A stretch of DNA of 64,000 bases, from contig NC_134570.1 of the NCBI RefSeq assembly GCF_050947875.1, positions 103,402,122 through 103,466,121 on the forward strand. The letters run 5' to 3'. The notes beneath the pieces were generated by a model. It made no database searches. It was not told the origin of the DNA and saw nothing but the letters and a program-made list of their open reading frames with translations. Below are positions 57,446-64,000 of this stretch, one piece after another (the stretch's first letter is position 1; each line of letters starts with the position of its first letter). The DNA comes from Dermacentor variabilis (taxonomy: Eukaryota > Arthropoda > Arachnida > Ixodida > Ixodidae). The translations under genes and the position numbers were made by a program.

Positions 57446-58506
57446 ATGCTCCCCGTAAGTATAGCGACAGTGTCCTCATTTTCAGCAATGCTTGTTACAA
57501 CTAAAGCGTCTTAGTTAGATAGTTTCTTGTTGTGTCCATTCACGTCTTCTGCATGCAGAAGCTATCCTTCCTGAGTTTCCCTTCATGCACCATTGTCGCA
57601 GTAGTGTTTATAGAAGTGCGCTTTTCAAATTTAAAGTAATAGTGATACCGCTACCTCTTTATAGACGGAACCACCTTATGCTTGCGATATTTATTTTATG
57701 TTTAGTCTAGAAGTAACGCAAATAATGTTTTAGTTATAAGAGCAATATATAAGTAAATGTTGGGCTAGGTACTACGTTACACTGAGTTGTTACTTGTAAT
57801 TAAGCACTGTTCTTCGTGTACGTTGAAACGCGCATGAAACGAGACCTTCAATCCATTTTCCATCGCATACTTCTTAATCCTCGAAATTTACTCACAACAC
57901 AAGCACCTGCGTCCGAAATGTCACCACACAGTTTGCCTATCACACTATCATGTCCAGAAACCTTCAATTGTTCGCCACGTTACGCAATATTAGGTATTCC
58001 TTCCCTACGCAAGTGCAAGATAGCGCATTAAAACGAACACAGACAGAAAAACAGATAATGGGGTTTGTGTTGTTTCTCAGTAATCTAAGCGTAATTTGCT
58101 TTCTGCTCCCCTTGTAACTGCGGCCTGAACGTATCTCCGTGCCTACTCAGGTCCTGTGCCTCTTTGCTGCTCTCCTTGGCAATGCCATGGCCGTGCACAT
58201 TTCTCCACAAGGGGTGCCGGTGGCCGTCTACCCCGACGTGCCAGCTGTCCCGACTCTGCAGGCCGCCCCCGTAGCAGTGCTGCAGACTGCCCCCCAGGCG
58301 GTGCCAGTGACTCCCACTGTCAAAAGTTCCGCCATTGTTCACAACGTCGCTACCCCTTATGGCTACCGTACAACCGGTGTCAGCTACACCCACAGAGTCG
58401 ACGCCCATCCAGTACCCGTCCGCTACGACTACGGCCTCGTGCCGTACGGCCTGAACTACGGCTACGGGCTGGACTCCTTCGGATACCCTGCAGTGCTGAA
58501 GAAGTA
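57446..58506 (+). CDS. secreted cuticle-like Tyr/Gly/Val/Pro-rich protein, gene 4 (divergent, split stop codon)
   Basis: Coding exons are 57446-57454 (ATG CTC CCC, donor GTAAGT) and 58151-58506 (acceptor CTACTCAG). The stop TAA is formed from TA at 58505-58506 and the A at 59660; unspliced RNA would read TAG at the same place. The product is 121 aa. The signal peptide is MLPVLCLFAALLGNAMA. The mature protein starts VHISPQGVPVAVYPDVPAVP, so only one degenerate copy of the VAGYPG repeat remains. It has an extra KSSAI before VHNVATP, keeps the core VATPYGYRTTGVSY and ends GYPAVLKK. It is a clear family member and the outlier of the cluster, perhaps with a different expression pattern given its altered promoter. 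The role as a structural matrix protein is inference. Confidence 0.87.
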
Positions 58507-59659
58507 GTGAGTTGCGGCAAAAATTTGCGTCAGTGACTACACTTTACGTCTCCTGCTGGAACTTTCGCGATTACTCAGTTAAGGACAATGAACTTGCATT
58601 TTACGCGAAGATCATTCTGTAGATTCTGTATCTAAGTTCCTTAAGTTAAATGCATGAACAAGTTGTGTGTGAATAAGCTTACGTGTGATACAAAATGCAT
58701 ATTACTAATGCCTTTTACAAAGCCCTAAAACTATTATAGCACGTGAAGGCTGGAATAAAAGACAAAGTAAATTACTTTCAGAACCAAATCACAGTATCTA
58801 CCGGATAATGTTATTGCGGTGTGTCGGCGTGCAATCGCAGCTATTGTAATCATGTTATTGCACTCCTTAGTGGCGAACCACTAAGTATAGAACAAATTAA
58901 GACTACCAGCAGAAGACGCTCTATTTATTTGCGACAGGAGTTACCTATGCGTGTTCAGTTTATTTCTATATGTTCTAGAGTTTCTAGAATTTCTAGAGCG
59001 TATTTCTAGATGGTAGTTTCTGTTCAGTATAGGAATGGTGAGGATGACATTTTGAGATATTTATACATTTGCGATATGCACTGATTCTTAGCTCCACTCG
59101 GTATATACACTCTTACTCAGTCTGCCAATTATATTCAGGCAAATGCATTACATTCAAGATGCAAAACAAAAAAGCACACGCATCTCCTACCTTTGGCTTT
59201 TAGGCAAATTTTGGCGCTCCTAAGCGTTACTGCTGCCTATAACTTGACAAAAATGAGAAGCGAAATAAGGGTTGGCGTTCTCGTTTTAATCCACCGGACC
59301 GAACAACGTATTATTTTAGTGTTTGTTTACTGTAAAGTAATGCCCAGATAAATATACACAGCAGCATGCAGATGCAGACAGAGGTCCCAAAGTAAAACTG
59401 CAAACAACATATTCACAAGCAACATCTCAAATTTTCTCCACATTAGATGGGAAGCTTCCTTTAAGCAAACGTATCATTGGGCGATGTCTATTGCAAACTT
59501 GTTTCTCCAATCTTGTGTGCACGGCTGGCAAAGGACGTCAGCTATTTTATTTGAATTTGTTAAACAGGCCATTCCATCCCTTCGCACACTTTCAAAGCTG
59601 CATGAAATCTTATCCTATTGCCTTTTCCTATAGACTATAATGCTTCTTTTATTTTTCAG

Positions 59660-59800
59660 AGACAAGATCAAGAATTTAAATGCGATTCTTCATCAAGGCC
59701 ATTGGACAAGCAAAGAAAGTGAGAAACTTTCAAGGCTACAGCGCTTGGAGAGATTGGTGAAGTGGAAATGAAATAAACACATACAACCAACGTGGCGTTT
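59660..59800 (+). other. third exon of gene 4: last stop base plus 3' UTR
   Basis: The acceptor is TTTTATTTTTCAG (ending 59659). The exon begins AGACAAGATCAAGAATT. AATAAA is at 59772-59777, with a context (AAACACATACAACCAA) matching gene 2. The 3' end is estimated. Confidence 0.76.
59772..59777 (+). terminator. polyadenylation signal of gene 4
   Basis: AATAAACACATACAACCAA, then a GT-rich tract (CGTGGCGTTTTG). Confidence 0.8.
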
Positions 59801-60689
59801 TGATATTATTAACATTGTTTGGAAACCTCACACAGATTTCGGGATGCATCTAACCCCTTTCATATTCTCAGTGACACAATTGGTCTACTCGCTTGGACCA
59901 CTAGGTATCCGTTGGCAGCTGACTGGCCAAAACAGACTATATGGGACCCTGGATATGTGCACTAAATAACAATTAGCTCATGGCTGCTCTCAGGCCTAGT
60001 AGGCCACATGAGTCACTGAGTATGTGCCGCTTGGTGTAAGACCGAATAGACAACTTCGGCACTACTAATGTTATATTGGTATGTGCCCATTCTTCGCACG
60101 TTCCCCACAATGAATTTGACAAGGTGGCGCAAGGGGTATGTAAACTTAGATGTACCCGTATAAAAGCGGCAGTGTCCCATCCGCAACGGCAACATTCACG
60201 CCAAGCACGCCCGCTTGATGAATAGTCATTGCAACGAAGCTGCAATTAGAATACGAGGGACAGTGAAGGTTGCTATGGAGTTTCAATTAGGGTGGGGTAC
60301 TTGTAATCATTCGCGTGTCTGCTGATGTGCCCATAAGGTTTCGTTATTCACGGAAGGCATGGAGAGTGATTAGGAAATACAACAATCATCATAGTTACCC
60401 ACAAAGCATATGCACATATTATCGCCAATTACACTCTAGTCATGAGAAAGACTAACCGTATTAACGAGCTCTAAATGGTGCTTCCTCTTCACTAATACGC
60501 AAGCTTAGTATGTTACTTTGCGTGAGTAAATAATTTTGCCGCTAATTAACGAAACAATGCTGTTTAATGGAAATTATGGCATATACAGTCATGCAGTTCT
60601 AAAACATTATTTTTTTACAGCGAAGCTGCATATTTCTAAATCAGCGGGAGGCGCCCGCATGGATATTCCATTTTTCTCTGCCGACGGAC
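59801..60689. other. intergenic, no gene recognised
   Basis: Only short overlapping frames are present. GCGTGAGTAAATAATTTTGCCGCTAATTAA (near 60520-60549) resembles the GTGGGTAAATAATTT...GCCACTTAA flank downstream of genes 2 and 3, so the duplication-unit homology may extend to here. Confidence 0.45.
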
Positions 60690-60890
60690 GCCAATCGGTG
60701 GTCGATGCAGGCCCCATATACGAGACCATTCCTTGTTTTAGGCAGCAACCCCAAAAATTTCCCAATTAACGTCGGTGGTAAGCCTACAGTCGTTTCCGTT
60801 GACAGAATCAGACCTGCTTTCATTGACAACACGACCATTCCTATTTTTGACAATGCCCCGTTTTCTCTGCTTTCTACTCCCTCGCCGTGA
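60690..60890 (+). pseudogene. Ty3/Gypsy retrotransposon integrase C-terminal remnant
   Basis: One frame encodes GPIYET and then, shifted by one base, FLVLGSNPKNFPINVGGKP and VVSVDRIRPAF. This corresponds to the small beta-barrel at the end of Ty3/Gypsy integrases, where GPY...V and the VS(V/I)DRLKPA motif are diagnostic. No protease, RT or catalytic integrase core is present and no LTR was identified, so it is an isolated scrap of an old LTR retrotransposon. Confidence 0.65.
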
Positions 60891-63244
60891 CTTTCTTCAG
60901 CCCCTTGACATTACAAGCGCGTTCACAGGCAAAAAGATTCCGTCTCTCTGGGCGATTTCGTGTCTTCCCTAGTTGTGAAGTCTGTCCACGAGCTCGTGGG
61001 GCCGGCAAAATAAGAAGAGGCTGGAGAGGCAGGAGCTCTGCGTTCGAAAGGAAATGAAAATCTGTCTGAAGGGTTAGCCTTGCAAGAAGGTCGTGTCATA
61101 GGCATTTCGTGTTCTCGCGACAAAGTCTTCCGGTAAGTATCGGTTTTATACAAATCGAACATCCCGAGTTTGTTTTCTCGAGATCGGAGGGTACTGTACG
61201 ACGACAAGTACAGGCAACTCCGAGCCTCTGCAGTAGTCACACGTGTGCGTAGATTCGATACGTCAGAGCCCACACGCGACGCACCTATCTTGATGCTGTT
61301 GGTAGTGGGTTAGTTGCGAAAGGAACGTAGATTACGAATTCAGCTGGTGATATTCGCCAGGAGCGCAGAATGCTAAAGCGCAGTTTTTGTAGACGTACAT
61401 ATATTTTCGAGTCAAAGCCAAAATATCAGCAGGCAAAACTGCCTTCAGATCATTCCTGCATAGTTGGCGGGCCTGTGTTGTCGCTGACTCAACCTTCTTT
61501 TTTCCATACAGTGCTACTGTAGACACTAGATTACGCCGCCAACAGCGCAGTTCACTTTCAATCGCTAATGCTTTTGTGAAAGCGTGCGCCGAAGAATAGC
61601 ATTTATTAGAGTATGCAAACAATCAAAGCTCTAGCTCAAATTTTCTTCTATATATCCATACGAATGCAAATTTTATCAATAGCTTGGTAATCCTGGTTGA
61701 TACGGTTAGGAACATATTAGAGAGATAACTGCAGAACATAAGGGCCTTCTCCACCTTCTGGCAGGTTTACTGCAGTAATATACTTCAGTAAAACTTCTTT
61801 AACCTCAGAGTGCCGAGTCATCCGCGACGAAACAAAAATTTAGGCATTGTCATTAAAACTGGCATCGTAAAACACGCCTGTGATTGTGGGCTTCGTTGTG
61901 TTTAGTGTAAGGCTTAATCTTTATGAAATGCAATAATGAAAGTGATGAAAAGGTTTTGTTGACTGATGAAAAGATTTATTCATTTTATTTTATTTCAGAA
62001 AGAAAAAGAAAGGCCCCTGGCATCGCTGCACAAGGAAAATTAATAACGCCTCTTAGGTAGCCTTCTTGTGTACTCTCCTAATCTTTAGTATATGTACTTC
62101 CTACGTTTTTTCGGCTTCTGTTTACTTCTCTTTAATATCTTCAAAAAAAAAGAAACAATTTTTTTATTGCTTTACACAACCCAGCACAAGCTGATGGAGA
62201 GCGATGCTTCGACGTGGCTATGATATGCGACGATCGACAGAAGACAGCTACTTCGACGCGGCAACGTCCTTATTGCACTTTTGATTAAGTCATAGCTGTG
62301 GCTAAAAATAAACGAAACAGCAACCACAAAATCATACCTGCACTTCTCTTTATGAACGGTAATACGCGTATGCGATTTCTGAGAATGGTTGTTCTCATTT
62401 TTCATTTTTTGTTCACTGCTGCGCCGCACGATGTGCTCCAGCAATTTCGAGTATGAATAGCCACCAAACTAGCCAATTTCATCGCCCTTTTGTCCTGAAA
62501 TTCCCCACGGTACATTTTACATTCTCAATACTTGTTGCATCCAGTTCCTAATTCCAGCAATAACGGTGGTACGGCGGCCTCTGAGCCAACGAGAAAAGGC
62601 AAATATAACGAAAAATACGACGAATGGCGGAAAATACGGCCCCTTTGTTTTCTAAATAGGAGCCGGCTGTTAAATGTAACCAAGAAAAAGTGATGCCATC
62701 ACCACACCTTTTTAAAAAAGAAGCTCTCTCCTTACGTCTTATCTTATGCGTCCCTCTTAACAAGAGAACAGGAAATATGTTGGGAAACGTTTTTGTGGCT
62801 CGGCTAAAGGATCGTTATTACGTAGTTACCCAGCCCCATCAGCCGACTAATAACGCGTGATTGAAATTGTCGTTGCCCGCACGCGAGTCTCCTCTAGCTT
62901 TTGCCGGTCTCATAACCAGCACTGCGGGGCCTATTTAGCAGCGCCTAGTCCATTTAACACAAGCTTCTGAAAGCCACAGCGCCATTATATGTCTGCACCA
63001 AAGGTCTATCCGCCATAATAAAGCTGTGTTATATACTTTATGGAATACTCACATAACATGATTATAGCACTCCTGCGTATAGACAACTGACGTAAATATC
63101 ATTTGCCATCATCGTCAACAACAACATATTGATCCCCACCGTATCACTAAAGCAACTCCTGAAGAACCCAAATCCCCCCTGCGTAGGTAGCTTAAGTGAA
63201 CTCAATCCTATACTTCCAAATTACCCAACCAAGAACAGCGGGCT
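60891..63244. other. intergenic, no gene recognised
   Basis: Short frames on both strands show no domain. The stretch 61960-62170 is A/T-rich with T runs. No repeat could be delimited. Confidence 0.45.
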
Positions 63245-63540
63245 CGTCTTCTCTGGAATAATGACGTGGTGATGATGAATATAACGTTTTGTGGTGCAAG
63301 GGCCAAGTGTGACCAAAGAGCGCCAGGGCAATGGTAATGAGTTCAAAGTGAAGCGATAAATTACGAACAATAGATATGACAGGGCTGTAAAGGGGCCTCA
63401 AAGACGGTCGCTGTAAAGTGCGTAAGAGCTACATGTAATAAAAATATGGCAATGACTATGAAGCGTGCAAGAGACACGGAAAATACATTGTGAAAGAATT
63501 ACAATGTACTAAAAGTGGTCACAGCCTAAAAATTCCAGAA
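63245..63540. repeat. dispersed short repeat
   Basis: The words ATATAACGTTTTGTGGTGCAA then GGGCCAAGTGTGACCAAAGA and GCGCCAGGGC match a sequence type I recall as very common in tick genomes (…TGGCGCAAGGGCCA…GCCAAAGAGCGCCA…). There is no coding capacity. Boundaries are approximate and the assignment rests on memory. Confidence 0.4.
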
Positions 63541-63542
63541 AG

Positions 63543-63690
63543 CACTACTGCCGTAACAGAGCCCTTGAAGCGCAAGGATCTGAAGGTGTATATTGTACTG
63601 TTGTACAAGGACTTCTCACTACTGCCGTAACAGAGCCCTTGAAGCGCAAGGATCTGAAGGTGTATATTGTACTGTTGTACAAGGACTTCT
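63543..63690. repeat. perfect 74-bp tandem duplication
   Basis: Positions 63543-63616 and 63617-63690 are identical over 74 bases (each starts CACTACTGCCGTAACAGAGC and ends TACAAGGACTTCT). The absence of any difference indicates a recent duplication or an assembly artefact. Confidence 0.95.
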
Positions 63691-64000
63691 ATCACAGCTG
63701 CATCCGCTGTAGAGAGGACGCACTACGAAACTATTGAACTATTAACATACAAGACCACACCGTTCAAGAAACCTAGGACAGTGTTGGTGATAAAAAGAGG
63801 TCTTTTACCAAGAAAAGTAGCAGGGTGGAGAGGGAGGCGGGCGGTGGGCGGTATGCCAGAGGAAAATGTTTCCTTCTTTTCCTTTCGGCTTAACGACACT
63901 CCACGAGGACATGGAGGACGGTGAGCCTCTCATCAGATTTACCACAGGTTGAAGGTTCATTGCAAGTCAATAGAATATTGTGAGTACCATAGGTGAGCCC
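63691..64000. other. window end, no gene recognised
   Basis: A purine-rich GC patch (about 63820-63860) and a short open frame lie here with no recognisable content. Confidence 0.4.

Noticed and set aside
5716..59800. CRISPR-like or other phased short repeats between the genes
   Set aside because: The repeated structure is large-scale tandem duplication of eukaryotic DNA. No regularly spaced identical short repeats exist.

Overview
The window is animal nuclear DNA and most probably comes from an ixodid (hard) tick. Three things point that way. The only intact genes have introns, TATA boxes and polyadenylation signals, and encode small secreted Tyr/Gly/Pro/Val-rich proteins of the cuticle-like type common in ticks. 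Dispersed repeats make up most of the rest, including a tRNA-derived SINE of a kind I recall from ticks. A decayed non-LTR retrotransposon has coding remnants that also resemble tick elements. There are no operons, rRNA genes, functional tRNA genes or CRISPR arrays. This is an AT-rich, repeat-dominated chromosomal segment.

The functional core is a head-to-tail cluster of four paralogous genes on the + strand, called here genes 1 to 4 (CDS 5794-6628, 19355-20198, 46052-46897 and 57446-58506). All share one architecture: a TATAAAA promoter; a first coding exon of only 9 nt (three codons); an intron of about 470-700 nt; a main exon of about 350-360 nt carrying the rest of the signal peptide and the whole mature protein; a second intron of about 1.0-1.15 kb; and a non-coding third exon with AATAAA. 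In genes 2-4 the second intron splits the stop codon: its first two bases end exon 2 and the last A begins exon 3. Gene 1 has acquired an earlier stop two codons upstream. Gene 4 is the most divergent.

The genes sit in large tandem duplication units. Unit 1 (about 5.7-19.3 kb) aligns along its length with unit 2 (about 19.3-46.0 kb). Unit 2 is twice as long because it carries two big insertions, 24.7-30.1 kb and 34.96-43.90 kb. The second is an ~8.9 kb element with terminal inverted repeats. Partial units lie upstream of gene 1 (4.1-5.7 kb, with an internal deletion) and around genes 3 and 4.

Other recognisable elements are: a tandem pair of an interspersed repeat (2.0-3.7 kb) split by a 204-bp hAT-type MITE with an 8-bp target duplication; a SINE (14.15-14.36 kb) with a 12-bp target duplication and empty sites in the paralogous units; LINE 3'-end remnants (15.3, 17.1, 33.1 and 34.6 kb); a Harbinger-like non-autonomous element (49.3-50.0 kb); a dead LINE with gag, RT and RNase H remnants (51.7-55.9 kb); a Ty3/Gypsy integrase scrap (60.7 kb); and several palindromes and microsatellites. 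The genes presumably form a co-expressed structural-protein cluster, since genes 1-3 have nearly identical promoters. The surrounding transposons record the order of duplication and insertion events.
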